Positions 16,777 through 25,540 of a stretch of DNA of 49,705 nucleotides are shown here, piece after piece. Position 1 is the first letter of the stretch. Each line of letters opens with the position of its first letter. The translations under genes and the position numbers were made by a program. The stretch is from an uncultured Acidimicrobiaceae bacterium. Lineage in GTDB: Bacteria > Actinomycetota > Acidimicrobiia > Acidimicrobiales > SZUA-35. The notes under the pieces are model-generated. The model was not told the DNA's origin and made no database searches. It saw only the letters and a list, made by a program, of their open reading frames with translations. The stretch lies in NCBI GenBank assembly GCA_947259095.1, contig CAMYLA010000042.1, positions 1 to 49,705 of the forward strand. The letters are read 5' to 3'.

Positions 16777-19641
16777 TTGGCAGTACAACTCCCCCCGGGC
16801 CCCCTCTCGGGTCCGACACAACCACGCAACCGAAGGCGCAATCCGTTCTGGCGATTCCGCCGCGTCCTGTTCGTGCTGGCCATCTTCGTCGGGGTTGCCA
16901 TCGGCGCCGCCTGGTCGTTCGCCAGTGGTGTCGAGCTCGAGGAGGACAACTTCGACGAGCTCATCGAGACCACCTACATCTGCACCGGTGAGGTGGCCCA
17001 GGGCTGCGGCCCGGACAACGCATCGAACGAGCTGTCGATCGACGGCCAGGATCGGGTCGTCGTCGGCTACTACGACATCCCGGAGGTGCTGATCCAGGCG
17101 GTGGTGGCCACCGAGGACCAGACGTTCTTCTCCCACCGTGGGGTCGACCCCGGTGGTCTCATGCGGGCCGCCTATCAGGTCGGCAAGCAGCGGCTCACCA
17201 GTGACGGCGGCAGTTTCCAGGGTGGCTCGACGATCACCCAGCAGTACATCAAACTGGCCACCGACGACGACGCAGACGCCATCTCCCGCAAGGCCAGGGA
17301 GATCGTCCGGGCCATGAAGCTCGAACAGGAGCTGACCGACTCGCTCGGATCGAAGGAAGCGGCCAAGCAACAGATCATCGAGCGCTACCTCAACCGGGCC
17401 TACTTCGGTCGAGGGGTCTACGGCGTGGAGAGCGCGTCGCAGATCTACTTCGACAAGACCGCCCAGGAGCTGGACCTGCCGGAGGCCGCCTACCTGGCCG
17501 GCCTGCTCCGCAACCCCAGCAACGGCGACGCCACCACGGACCGTGAGGAGGCCGACCGGCGCCGGGCGATCACGCTGGGCCAGATGGCGGAGCTGGAGTA
17601 CATCACCGTCGAACAGCAGGTCGAGGCCGAGGCCGACACCTGGCCAACCCTGCTGCCGCCCCCGGTGGCCGAGGAGGGCATCGGCGAGGTGGTGGGCGGC
17701 GAGGTCGGCACCGAGTACTTCATCTCCGCAGTGCGCAATCAGCTGAGCGAGATCTATCCCAAGGGTGAGTTCTACACCGAGAGCCTGCGGGTCTACACCA
17801 CCCTCGATCCCGATCTCCAGCGGCTGGCCTACCAGACGATCACCGCCAAGCTCGATCCGAACAACGAGTTCATGCCCCTCGGTTCACTGGTTGCGATCAA
17901 CGACAACGGCGAGGTCGTTGCCATGATGGGCGGCGCCGACTGGGACCGCTCGCAGGTCAACCTGGCCACCGGCCGGGCCGGCGGCGGCTCCGGGTTCCAG
18001 GCCGGGTCACAGATGAAGGCCTTCGCCCTGGCCGAGTTCATCGAGCAGGGCTTCTCACCGGAGTCGTTCTATCCGGCGCCGTTCACCATCGAATACCCCC
18101 AGAGTGACGACCTCACATGCGGCGCCTGGAACGTTCGGGGCGGGGTGACCAACAACGAGGCCCGGTCAAACCACCGCACGATGTACCAGGCCACCGCCGG
18201 GTCGATCAACACGGTGTTCGCCCAGATGATCACTCAGATCGGGGCCCCCCAGGTGGCCGATATGGCCCGGCGGCTCGGCATCGACTCCGAGATGCTGGAG
18301 TGCCCGTCGCTGGTCCTGGGCCCGAACGCGGTGGCGCCGGTCGAGATGGCGACGGCCTATGCCAATCTGGCCCGGCAGGGTCTGCGGCTCGAGCCGGCCC
18401 TCATCGAGCGCATCGAGGACGCCGACGGCAACGTGCTGTGCTGGTACCCGACCGACTCCTGCAGCCCGTCAAGTGGACAGAACCGTCAGGGCGAGCAGGT
18501 GATCGAGCCGTCGGTGGCCCGACAGGTCACGGGCGCCCTGGAGGGCGTGATCAACGGCGGCACCGGTCGGGCCGCCAGGTTGATCGACCCCGAAACCGAG
18601 ACCACCCGCCCCGCTGCCGGCAAGACCGGTACCACCCAGAACAACCGGGACGCCTGGTTCACCGGCTTCACCTGCGGCCTCACCACCTCGGTCTGGGTCG
18701 GCTACCCCGGGGTCGACGGCGAGACGCCGTGGTACATGAACGACGCCCAGAATGCCGAGAACGGGGTCGAGATCCCCACCATCGCCGAATTGTTCGGCAC
18801 CGACGAGTACAACAACTCCAGGGGCAACGGCGACATCACCGGCGGGGAGATCCCGGCCGAACTGTGGCACGACTTCATGATGGCCGCCTCACCGGGCCTG
18901 CCGCCCTGCGAGGCCTTGCCGACCGAGGGCCCGTCCCCCGATCAGCTGGTCTTCGGTCAGGAGTTGCTGACCACGCTGGTGCTGTGTGCCGAGCCGGACC
19001 CGGGGTTGGTGGCGGCCGACACCACCACCATTCCGGGCGAGACCACCACGATGCCGGGCGAGACGACGGCCACCACGCAGCCGCCCCAGACCACGGCCGA
19101 CACCCAACCGGCGCCACCGTCGACCCAGACCACGGCCGACACCCAACCGGCGCCACCGTCGACCCAACCTCCCGCTGCTGAAGATGGCGGCGGCGATGGT
19201 GGTGGTGGCGGGGAGAACGCCCTGCCGCCAACCGGCGTCTCCGGCGTGTCCGGTTCGTCGGTATCGGCCGGGATGACCCGGACGGTCTCGTTCCGGCCCG
19301 GTTCGGTGTCGTTGCGGTTGCTGTCGGCTCAGAACACCAACCAACAGCCCACCACCACCGCCCCGCCCCAGACCGCCCCGCCGACCACCGAGCCATGCAT
19401 ACCGATCGGCGTCGATGGCAACCCCATCCAGCCGGCTCCAGATGCCGGTGGGGATGGGGGAGTCGCTCCGGCTCCCGGCGCCGGCGAGGATGCGGCCGGT
19501 GGCGGCGATGCGGCCGGTGCGGCTGTCAGTGTCCCTGCCGGTGCCGCCGGCGGTGCCGCCGTGGCCGGGAACAACGGTCGAGGCAACCGCAACGATCGAG
19601 AGAACCGCAACCGTCGCAGGAACGGCCGCAGGAACGGCTGA
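16777..19641 (+). CDS. ponA: Class A penicillin-binding protein (PBP1), transglycosylase/transpeptidase
   Basis: A bifunctional peptidoglycan synthase of 954 residues. The TTG at 16777 follows AAAGGACG. A short basic cytoplasmic tail leads to one transmembrane helix (about residues 29-48). The GT51 domain has catalytic Glu113 in TEDQTFFSHRGVD, and GGSTITQQYIK follows. The transpeptidase domain has the nucleophile Ser411 (GSQMKAF), a SxN motif (GSINTVF) and KTG at 616-618. After about residue 745 the chain becomes a Thr/Pro/Gln-rich low-complexity tail containing two identical 13-residue repeats, and it ends with an Asn/Arg-rich basic stretch (RNRRRNGRRNG). The tail probably reaches into or binds the wall. 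It lies downstream of the DUF5318 gene, as in mycobacteria. Confidence 0.94.
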   Translation: MAVQLPPGPLSGPTQPRNRRRNPFWRFRRVLFVLAIFVGVAIGAAWSFASGVELEEDNFDELIETTYICTGEVAQGCGPDNASNELSIDGQDRVVVGYYDIPEVLIQAVVATEDQTFFSHRGVDPGGLMRAAYQVGKQRLTSDGGSFQGGSTITQQYIKLATDDDADAISRKAREIVRAMKLEQELTDSLGSKEAAKQQIIERYLNRAYFGRGVYGVESASQIYFDKTAQELDLPEAAYLAGLLRNPSNGDATTDREEADRRRAITLGQMAELEYITVEQQVEAEADTWPTLLPPPVAEEGIGEVVGGEVGTEYFISAVRNQLSEIYPKGEFYTESLRVYTTLDPDLQRLAYQTITAKLDPNNEFMPLGSLVAINDNGEVVAMMGGADWDRSQVNLATGRAGGGSGFQAGSQMKAFALAEFIEQGFSPESFYPAPFTIEYPQSDDLTCGAWNVRGGVTNNEARSNHRTMYQATAGSINTVFAQMITQIGAPQVADMARRLGIDSEMLECPSLVLGPNAVAPVEMATAYANLARQGLRLEPALIERIEDADGNVLCWYPTDSCSPSSGQNRQGEQVIEPSVARQVTGALEGVINGGTGRAARLIDPETETTRPAAGKTGTTQNNRDAWFTGFTCGLTTSVWVGYPGVDGETPWYMNDAQNAENGVEIPTIAELFGTDEYNNSRGNGDITGGEIPAELWHDFMMAASPGLPPCEALPTEGPSPDQLVFGQELLTTLVLCAEPDPGLVAADTTTIPGETTTMPGETTATTQPPQTTADTQPAPPSTQTTADTQPAPPSTQPPAAEDGGGDGGGGGENALPPTGVSGVSGSSVSAGMTRTVSFRPGSVSLRLLSAQNTNQQPTTTAPPQTAPPTTEPCIPIGVDGNPIQPAPDAGGDGGVAPAPGAGEDAAGGGDAAGAAVSVPAGAAGGAAVAGNNGRGNRNDRENRNRRRNGRRNG
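19090..19167 (+). repeat. Two 39-bp coding repeats in the ponA tail
   Basis: Two tandem units of 39 bases encode the 13-residue sequence TTADTQPAPPSTQ twice in the extracytoplasmic Pro/Thr tail of the PBP. The units are identical at the DNA level, so the duplication looks recent and may vary between strains. Confidence 0.85.
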
Positions 19642-19648
19642 TCAGCCG
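19635..19648. other. Palindrome containing both stop codons of convergent genes
   Basis: The 14-base perfect palindrome CGGCTGATCAGCCG holds the TGA of ponA (19639-19641) and, on the other strand, the TGA of the TetR-type gene (complement of 19642-19644). The two genes meet with no gap, and there is no separate terminator. The symmetry may be imposed by the two shared stop codons rather than by a binding protein. Confidence 0.6.
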
Positions 19649-20328
19649 GCCATGACCTCGGTCATCTCGTTGACGATGGCCAGGAACACCACCGAGAACG
19701 GGTGGTGCTTCCCGCCGCGGTGCACCAACACGCCGGCGGTCCGATCGGGTTGCAGCCGGTCCCGGAGGGCATAGCCCTCGACTGCGGCGGTCACGGCGGT
19801 GGTGAGGTGCTCCATGTCGAACTGCGGCTGGAGTTGGCGGCCGAAGCGGGCCAGCGTGTTGGTGAACACGTTGCCGACCTCCCAGCTGGCCTGCTCGTAG
19901 GCGTCCTGCAACGCCGCGGTGATCTCCGGCGGTCGGTCGGCCGACATCGAGACGAAACGCAGTTTCACGTAGAAGTCCTCGTGTTTGAGGAACTCCTCGA
20001 TGAACAGGTCGCCCGAGGCCAGGACGTGCTGCTCGAACGGCAGGTCCATGGCCCCCAGTTCCACGATCTCGGTCTGTATGGAGCGAAGACTGGCGTACTG
20101 GATGTTCTCGGCGATGTAGACGGCGAGATCGGACCGGAATGCCGCCTGGTTGGCCCAGATCTGGTAACCGGCACCGGTGGTGTAGCCAAGGGTGTCGAGG
20201 ACCATGGCCAGCCGCTCATCGCCGGGCGTGAGCTGGCCATCGAGATACATCTCGTGGGCTTTTTGGAGGATGATCGTCCTGGTTGTCGCCTTGGGCCTGC
20301 GCACTCTGGTCGTGGCCGGTTCGCTCAC
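19642..20328 (-). CDS. TetR-type transcriptional regulator
   Basis: A protein of 228 residues with a TetR-like layout. A basic N-terminus (RVRRPKATTRTIILQKAHEMYLDG) is followed by a helix-turn-helix region around residues 30-60, where TTGAGYQIWANQAAFRSDLAVY corresponds to the recognition helix and the helix after it. An all-helical ligand-binding domain follows. The DNA-binding region is less canonical than in most TetR proteins, so the call is moderate. It is downstream of, and probably cotranscribed or co-regulated with, the disrupted P450 gene on the same strand, about 200 bases away. No ligand can be proposed. Confidence 0.7.
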   Translation of the reverse strand: MSEPATTRVRRPKATTRTIILQKAHEMYLDGQLTPGDERLAMVLDTLGYTTGAGYQIWANQAAFRSDLAVYIAENIQYASLRSIQTEIVELGAMDLPFEQHVLASGDLFIEEFLKHEDFYVKLRFVSMSADRPPEITAALQDAYEQASWEVGNVFTNTLARFGRQLQPQFDMEHLTTAVTAAVEGYALRDRLQPDRTAGVLVHRGGKHHPFSVVFLAIVNEMTEVMAG

Positions 20329-20534
20329 TCAAGACCTCGTTTCATTCCGCCACGTTCAGCACGTCGTCCACTGAGCCCACACCGTCACCATAGAGCACCG
20401 AGCATGGATGTTCCGACCCCCGGGACAACCGGCTGTGTGCCCCGGGTCGGTCGGCCCACCTGAGGGCTGGGTTTGGTCGCCCAGCACCACGCTGTCGCAC
20501 CGGTCCCTTTCGGTGCTGCCGCTCCCGATCGTGG

Positions 20535-21870
20535 TCAGCCTGGATCCAGCACCACCGGGAGGATCGACGGTCCCCGAAGGGTGGTCGATCGTTTCCAGCG
20601 CAGCCGGCGCTCGTCGACCAGGTAACGGGGATGGGCGTCGACGAACGCGGTGATGGCGATTCTCGCCTCCAGCCTGGCCAGCGCTGCGCCAACACAGTGG
20701 TGGATGCCGTGGCCGAACGAGATCGGCCGCACGTCGGCCCGGTCCAGCCGGAGCCGGTCCGGAGACTCGAACCGCCAAGGGTCGCGGTTGGCCGCACCGA
20801 GCAGCAGCAGCATCGTGTCGCCGGCCGCCACCGTGCAACCGACGGTTTTGCCTGTCGCCGGGTTGGCCCCGACGGTGAAACTCTCGGTGGCGATGCGATC
20901 GGTGGCCTGGACCGGGCTGTCGTAGCGAAGCAATTCCTCAACCGCGTTGTCGGCCAGGTCCGGCCGCTGGGCCAGCAGGTCCCTGCCAGGGCCACCAGGG
21001 AGTTTCCGATCAGACCGGAGGTGGTTTCGTGGCCTGCGATCAGCAGCAGGATCAGCATGGAGATGACCTCGAGGCGATCCGGCCCCCGTTCATCGGCGCC
21101 GGCGGTGACCAGGGCGGTGGTGAGGTCATCACGGGGATCGGCGACCCGGGCCGAGGCCAGCGAATCGAACATCGAGTGCAGCTGGTCGATCGCCCCGTCC
21201 ATCTCCTCGGGATCGAAGTGGTTGAACGGATCGACGAAGCGGGCGACCACGTCGGACAGCTGCTTCAGTTCGTTGCGCCGATCGTTCGGTATGCCGAGCA
21301 GTTCACCGATCACGTACACCGGGAGGCGGTCGGCGAACCCGGCCATCACATCGATGGTGTCGCAGGTGGGGTTGCGGGGGTCGAGGGGGCGGTGACCGCG
21401 GGGCTCGGTCCGGGGCCGAAGCCGGTCGAGCAGGTCGGCGGTGATGGCCTCGATCCTGGGTTCGAGCGCGGCCACGGCGCGCGGCGTGAACAGCCGGCCG
21501 ACGAATCGTCGAAGCCGGCCATGCCGGGGCTCATCGGACATCAACATGTTGGACAACACCAGCTCGACGTTGCCGTGGTTCATCCTGTTGTACGGCGCAG
21601 TAGATGCCAGGCTGTGGCGGCGATCCACCGAGACCGGCCCCCTCATCACCTCCATGACCTCTCGGTAGCCGGTGACGATCCACAGCCCGGTGGCCCGGTT
21701 GTGGAACATGGGCCCCGACTCCCTCGCCTCTCGTACAGCGGGTAGGGGTCGATGTGTCGACGGGGATCGAGCGGGTTGAACGGTGCCAGCAGCGGCTGCA
21801 ACAGTCGGGCGGTTGCCCTTCGGCGGGACGCCAGCCTGATGATCGAGAACACGACGTTGCGCGATGTCAT
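20535..21870 (-). pseudogene. Cytochrome P450 gene with two single-base frameshifts
   Basis: Three reading frames together give a complete bacterial P450 of about 445 residues. Segment 1, from the ATG at 21870, reads through PFNPLDPRRHIDPYPLYER. A one-base loss near 21732 moves to the frame of PMFHNRATGLWIVTGYREV. This frame continues to the I-helix motif IAGHETTSGLIGNSLVALA. A second one-base loss near 20979, in a run of G, moves to the frame of DLLAQRPDLADNAVEELLRY. That frame carries the ELLR K-helix end and the haem loop FGHGIHHCVG. All catalytic motifs survive, so inactivation is recent or the two lost bases are sequencing errors. The locus sits with a TetR-type gene. The substrate is unknown. 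Confidence 0.85.
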
Positions 21871-21993
21871 GTCTTCGATGTTGTTCGACCCGGTCGGGCG
21901 AAATTGTCGTCGACTTCGCCCGACCCTCGCCCCTCATCCGTCCCCGTACCTCGTCGGCCTTGTCCGGCCTGCGCCGTGTTGACGGCGCGACGT

Positions 21994-22677
21994 TCAGGCG
22001 GCGAGGCGTTGCCAGCCGTCGCCGGTCCGGACGAAGTGGGCCACCGGCTCCAGCGGTTCGGCGTCGACGAAGTCCCCCGGGAGGACCAGATCGGCCATGT
22101 CGATCGGATCCCGGGACCGGGCCCGCTCCTGCCAGGTCTTGCGGAAGGTTCGAACCGCATAGCGGACCTGTTCGCCCGGCCGCCGGGCGTCGCCACCGAC
22201 CGGCCAGCAACCGGGCTGAGCGATGCGCGGCGTGGTCGGCAGGTCGGCCGGCTTCGAGGCCGGTCCCATCTCGTCGAGCTGGCCGATGTGGTGGGCCAGC
22301 CGGTTCGATCGGAACCGGAGCGGCACGCCGGCCGCCAGGTAGATCCGGGTCAGGGTCTCGGCGCAGTGCATCCGGCGGATCCCGTCGGTGGCCAGTCGCA
22401 GCTGGTGCAGTGTCGCCCGTCTGCGCAGCCGGGGAGGAAACGACTTCAGGACCGGACCCGAGAGCCCGCACAACGCCAGGCACACCATGCCGACCGTCGG
22501 GGTGAGGGCGTGATCGTAGGCCTCGGTCATCTGATCGGGGCCGGTGATCATGGCTCCGTGGCTGTAGCGGGACCGGCTGCCGATCCGGATGACCTTGGAC
22601 AGCGGGTCCCTGGCCGCCGACAGGACCGTGTCCCCGACCTGGACCAGGTCGGGGAACTGCTGCAGGGTGTTGTCCAA
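21994..22677 (-). CDS. Permuted NlpC/P60-like (YiiX/YaeF type) cysteine hydrolase
   Basis: The protein has 227 residues from a TTG at 22677 preceded by AAGGAG with six-base spacing. Early residues VGDTVLSAARDPLSKVIRIG and RYSHGAMI carry the catalytic-type histidine, and a cysteine follows later in RRMHCAETLTRIYLAAG. The order His then Cys is that of the circularly permuted papain-like group (YiiX, YaeF, poxvirus G6R), whose members cleave or bind lipids or peptide amides. No signal peptide or membrane helix is seen, so it is probably cytoplasmic. It lies upstream of the P450 gene on the same strand, 123 bases away. The substrate is unknown. Confidence 0.68.
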   Translation of the reverse strand: MDNTLQQFPDLVQVGDTVLSAARDPLSKVIRIGSRSRYSHGAMITGPDQMTEAYDHALTPTVGMVCLALCGLSGPVLKSFPPRLRRRATLHQLRLATDGIRRMHCAETLTRIYLAAGVPLRFRSNRLAHHIGQLDEMGPASKPADLPTTPRIAQPGCWPVGGDARRPGEQVRYAVRTFRKTWQERARSRDPIDMADLVLPGDFVDAEPLEPVAHFVRTGDGWQRLAA

Positions 22678-22872
22678 TGCGACTCCTTCGAAATTGTCGG
22701 CCCCGGTCTGGGTGCCGGCGAGACTTCCAGTAGAGAACGCACCATGGCGCGAAAGATCGGCCGGTTTCGCCTGCGCAACGTCGAAGGTCCGCCCCGCCCT
22801 CGGGCGGTCGCCGTCGTCCGGGGCGGGGGTCCAACCCCCGAACGCATCCGCTTCGATCTACGATGAACCCCG

Positions 22873-23499
22873 ATGATCAATCGTTTCGACGCCTACCGGG
22901 CTCACCCGTGGCACGGCCTGCCGATCGGGACGGACCCGCCGAACGTCGTCGATGCCTACATCGAGATCACGCCGTTCGACGCGGTGAAATACGAGATCGA
23001 CAAGCGGACCGGCTATCTCCGGGTCGATCGCCCCCAGGGCTCGTCTGCGTTGCCACCGACGCTGTACGGCTTCATTCCCCAGACCTACTGCGGTGAACGT
23101 GTGGCCCTGCTCACCCCTCATGCGACCGAGGGCGATCATGATCCGCTCGACATCTGCGTGCTCAGCCAGCAACGCATCGATCGGGCCGAGATCGTGATGC
23201 CGGCGAGGGTGGTCGGCGGGATTCAGGTCCTCGACGGGGGCGAGGCCGACGACAAGATCGTTGCCGTGCTGGCCAGCGACTCGGTGTTCGACTACGCCAA
23301 GGAGATCGCCCAGCTCCCGGTCACCGTTGTGAACCGGCTCGTGCACTACTTCGCCACCTACAAGATGGACATCTCGGGGAACGAGCCGAACGCCATCGAG
23401 GTGCTTGGCACCTACGGGGCGGCCCACGCCAAAGAAGTGGTGTCGGCATCGATCGCCGACTACCGGGAAGCCACCGGGGAGCGACGAAACACCCGCTGA
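22873..23499 (+). CDS. ppa: Inorganic pyrophosphatase (family I)
   Basis: This soluble enzyme hydrolyses pyrophosphate and pulls biosynthetic reactions forward. The protein has 208 residues. Visible family features are HPWHGLPIG near the start, EITPFDAVKYEIDKRTGYL (substrate and metal binding), YGFIPQTYCGE, and the metal-binding signature GDHDPLDICVL. The HPWHG beginning and the overall length fit the longer family I branch also found in chlamydiae and Bacteroidetes, rather than the short actinobacterial type. Start is the ATG at 22873. A TACGAT element lies eight bases upstream, so the transcript may be leaderless. It is divergent from the permuted hydrolase gene. Confidence 0.93.
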   Translation: MINRFDAYRAHPWHGLPIGTDPPNVVDAYIEITPFDAVKYEIDKRTGYLRVDRPQGSSALPPTLYGFIPQTYCGERVALLTPHATEGDHDPLDICVLSQQRIDRAEIVMPARVVGGIQVLDGGEADDKIVAVLASDSVFDYAKEIAQLPVTVVNRLVHYFATYKMDISGNEPNAIEVLGTYGAAHAKEVVSASIADYREATGERRNTR

Positions 23500-23554
23500 C
23501 CTGCCGACGGGTTCGAGGGATCCGGGGCCGAAGCTCGATGTCACAGCCCCCGGC

Positions 23555-23716
23555 TAGGATCGTTGGCGTGGTGAAGCTGGGAATAGTCGATAGCGTTCTA
23601 GAACGTGTGTGGTCGCGGGTGATTCCGCGGCTCCGGCCGATTCCGGTTGAACATACCCCTGCCCTCGACCGTCGAGGGCCCCGGCAGCCCCGGGTCCAGA
23701 GGGAGGCACATATTCC
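23555..23716 (+). promoter_or_regulatory. Leader region of the rpsF operon with CCG-loop hairpin and a possible leader ORF
   Basis: A TAGGAT -10 element (23555-23560) is followed seven bases later by GTG codons that open a 50-codon frame ending in TGA at 23718-23720. That stop overlaps the TTG start of rpsF (TTGA). Within the leader lies a perfect 12-base palindrome CGTTCTAGAACG (23594-23605) and, at 23661-23679, an 8-bp stem (GCCCTCGA/TCGAGGGC) with the loop CCG. A CCG in a hairpin is the hallmark of the S6:S18 mRNA motif by which the S6-S18 complex represses its own operon. The fit was judged by eye only. Confidence 0.5.
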
Positions 23717-24040
23717 TTGAGGGCTTATGAACTCATGGTCATCTTCAGAGCCGATACTGATGAGTCGACCATCCAAACCTTTATCAATCGGCTGGAAGCG
23801 ATGGCCGAAGAAGCCGGCGCTTCCATCGAGAAGATGGACAAGTGGGGCGTGCGAGACTTCGCCTTCGAGATCCAGAAGCTCCAGCAGGGTTTCTACGTCG
23901 TGCTGGAGTTCCTCTCCCCAAACGCATTGAACGAGCTCGATCGTGTCATGCGGCTCGCGGATGAAGTCCTCCGCCACAAGTTCCTGCGCCTGCCGCTCGA
24001 CGAAGCACATCGTCGAGGCCTAGCCGGCGCCACCGCCTGA
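23717..24040 (+). CDS. rpsF: 30S ribosomal protein bS6
   Basis: The protein has 107 residues. It starts at a TTG at 23717 behind GAGGGAGG and begins MRAYELMVIFRADTDES, the standard bS6 opening. DKWGVRDFAFEIQKLQQGFYV is the conserved central strand and loop, and RLADEVLRHKFLRL the last helix and strand. bS6 binds the 30S platform together with bS18. It is the first gene of the rpsF-ssb-rpsR-rplI operon; ssb starts 13 bases after its stop. Confidence 0.95.
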   Translation: MRAYELMVIFRADTDESTIQTFINRLEAMAEEAGASIEKMDKWGVRDFAFEIQKLQQGFYVVLEFLSPNALNELDRVMRLADEVLRHKFLRLPLDEAHRRGLAGATA

Positions 24041-24053
24041 GGGAGAAAATCTC

Positions 24054-24509
24054 ATGGCAATGGACAACACGGTGACAGTCACCGGCAATGCAACCCGGGA
24101 GCCCGAGCTCCGATTCACCCCATCCGGTCAGGCCGTGGCCAACTTCGGTCTCGCTGTGAACCGTCGATGGCAGAACCGGCAGACCCAGGAGTGGGAGGAG
24201 GCGGTGTCGTTCTTCGACATCACCGCCTGGGCCCAGTTGGCGGAGAACACCGCCGAGACCGTGGCCAAAGGCACCAGGGTCACGGTCACCGGCCGGCTCG
24301 ACCAGCGAAGCTGGGAGAACCAGGAAGGCGAGAAACGATCCAAGGTCGAGATCGTGGCCGATGACGTTGCGGTGAGCCTCCGGTGGGCCACCGCGGAAGT
24401 GATGAGAAACGAACGGGCAGACGGCGGTGGCGGTCGGCCCAGTGGTGGTGGCGGTGCCCCCCGCTCAGACGGGCCGCCCCCCTACAACCCCGATGAGGAG
24501 CCCTTCTAA
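24054..24509 (+). CDS. ssb: Single-stranded DNA-binding protein
   Basis: The 151-residue protein begins [20 protein letters not shown]. The OB fold (residues 3-110) includes [22 protein letters not shown] and [18 protein letters not shown] Gly-rich linker ends in the acidic tip DEEPF, the docking site for replication and repair partners. The start follows GGGAG. Its stop overlaps the rpsR start as TAATG, so the genes are coupled. It is placed between ribosomal protein genes as in most bacteria. A SOS box was not seen. Confidence 0.95.
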   Translation: MAMDNTVTVTGNATREPELRFTPSGQAVANFGLAVNRRWQNRQTQEWEEAVSFFDITAWAQLAENTAETVAKGTRVTVTGRLDQRSWENQEGEKRSKVEIVADDVAVSLRWATAEVMRNERADGGGGRPSGGGGAPRSDGPPPYNPDEEPF

Positions 24510-25030
24510 TGGCCAAAGGAAATGCACGCAACAAGAGAATGAAGCCGAAACCCACGGGCCGGAAGGGCAAGAAGAAGATCAGCCCGATCGTCACCGAGGG
24601 TGTGAGCTACGTCGACTACAAAGACGTCGACCTGCTCAAGCGTTTCATGTCCGATCGGGCCAAGATCCGTTCCCGTCGGGTCACCGGCAACGACTCCCAG
24701 CAGCAGCGGGAGATCGCCAGGGCCATCAAGAACGCCAGGGAGATGGGCCTGCTGGCGTACACCAGCCGGGTCACCACCCAACGGCGCGGCGGAGGCCGCC
24801 GCGAAGACCGCGATCGTGATGGTGATTCGAGAGATCGGGACTCTCGCGATTCGAGAGATTCCCGTGATTCCCGCGATTCGAGAGATTCCCGGGATTCCCG
24901 GGATTCCCGCGATTCCCGCGAGTCGAGGGATTCGTCCCCGACCCCGTCCGCGCCCCCGGAGTCCGGCAACGGTGCGAGCGGCGAGAGCGTCACCGAGTCG
25001 AGCGGCTCCGAAGCAACGGTGGAGGCATAG
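24509..25030 (+). CDS. rpsR: 30S ribosomal protein bS18 with extended Ser-Arg-Asp repeat tail
   Basis: The protein has 173 residues, about twice the usual length. A 23-residue Lys/Arg-rich N-terminus precedes the conserved core (residues 24-90: [22 protein letters not shown], then [22 protein letters not shown]). After residue 91 comes a tail of about 80 residues: an Arg/Gly basic patch, then the repeat region SRDRD plus eight SRD triplets, SRE and SRD (residues 107-141), and an acidic Ser/Pro/Glu end. The triplets use varied serine and arginine codons, so the protein pattern seems maintained. The tail resembles charged SR/RD-type disordered regions. On the ribosome it would project from the platform near the mRNA exit. 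It is coupled to ssb and followed after three bases by rplI. Confidence 0.94.
   Translation: MAKGNARNKRMKPKPTGRKGKKKISPIVTEGVSYVDYKDVDLLKRFMSDRAKIRSRRVTGNDSQQQREIARAIKNAREMGLLAYTSRVTTQRRGGGRREDRDRDGDSRDRDSRDSRDSRDSRDSRDSRDSRDSRDSRESRDSSPTPSAPPESGNGASGESVTESSGSEATVEA
24827..24931 (+). repeat. Nine-base coding repeats (SRD tail of bS18)
   Basis: Roughly eleven tandem nine-base units encode SRD or a close variant. Units differ by synonymous changes (TCG or TCC or TCT for Ser; AGA, CGC, CGG, CGT for Arg; GAT nearly constant), so this is an old, diversified array rather than recent slippage. Some adjacent units are identical (GATTCCCGG twice), which leaves room for length variation. Confidence 0.9.
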
Positions 25031-25033
25031 ATC

Positions 25034-25480
25034 ATGCGTATCGTTCTCCATGAGAGCATCGACGGGCTCGGGAGCCGGGGCGATCTCGTCGAGGTCGCCG
25101 ATGGGTATGCCCGCAACTCGTTGATTCCCAAGGGTCTGGCCCAACAGGCAAGCGCCGGGGTCGAGAACCAGGCTGCGGCCATGAAGCGGACCTGGCAACT
25201 GCGAAACGCCAAGGAGCGCGAGGCCGCGGAGGAAATCGCAAAGGTGCTGGTTTCCCGCCCGATCGAGATTCCGGCCAGGGCCGGGTCCGAAGGGAGACTG
25301 TTCGGCTCGGTCACCTCGGCCGACCTGGCGAGCGCCATCGCCGAGCAGACCGGGGTCGAGATCGACCGCAAGATGATCGATCTCGGCGAGTCGATTCGCA
25401 GCACCGGTTCACACTCGGTCACGCTCAAGCCTCATCCAGAGGTGGAATTCCCGATCATGGTCTCGGTGGTTGCGGCCTGA
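25034..25480 (+). CDS. rplI: 50S ribosomal protein bL9
   Basis: The 148-residue protein begins MRIVLHESIDGLGSRGDLVEV. The N-terminal RNA-binding domain holds GYARNSLIPKGLA, the long connecting helix spans about residues 40-75, and the C-terminal domain has GRLFGSVTSADLA. It is the last gene of the rpsF operon. A hairpin 27 bases after the stop may end transcription, and a 538-base gap separates it from dnaB. Confidence 0.95.
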   Translation: MRIVLHESIDGLGSRGDLVEVADGYARNSLIPKGLAQQASAGVENQAAAMKRTWQLRNAKEREAAEEIAKVLVSRPIEIPARAGSEGRLFGSVTSADLASAIAEQTGVEIDRKMIDLGESIRSTGSHSVTLKPHPEVEFPIMVSVVAA

Positions 25481-25506
25481 GGTTGGCCACCGGAAATCCA
25501 CAAGCT

Positions 25507-25540
25507 CCGGTGTGCCGGGCACGATCGCTTGACACACCGG
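25507..25540 (+). terminator. Hairpin after rplI
   Basis: Arms CCGGTGTG (25507-25514) and CACACCGG (25533-25540) pair perfectly over an 18-base loop, 27 bases after the rplI stop. No T tract follows, so termination would be of the GC-rich, actinobacterial kind. Confidence 0.45.

Noticed and set aside
20342..22834. A continuous 830-codon minus-strand frame
   Set aside because: Only its middle part matches the P450. The rest is a shadow of the permuted hydrolase gene and of the frameshifted P450 ends, so it is not one protein.
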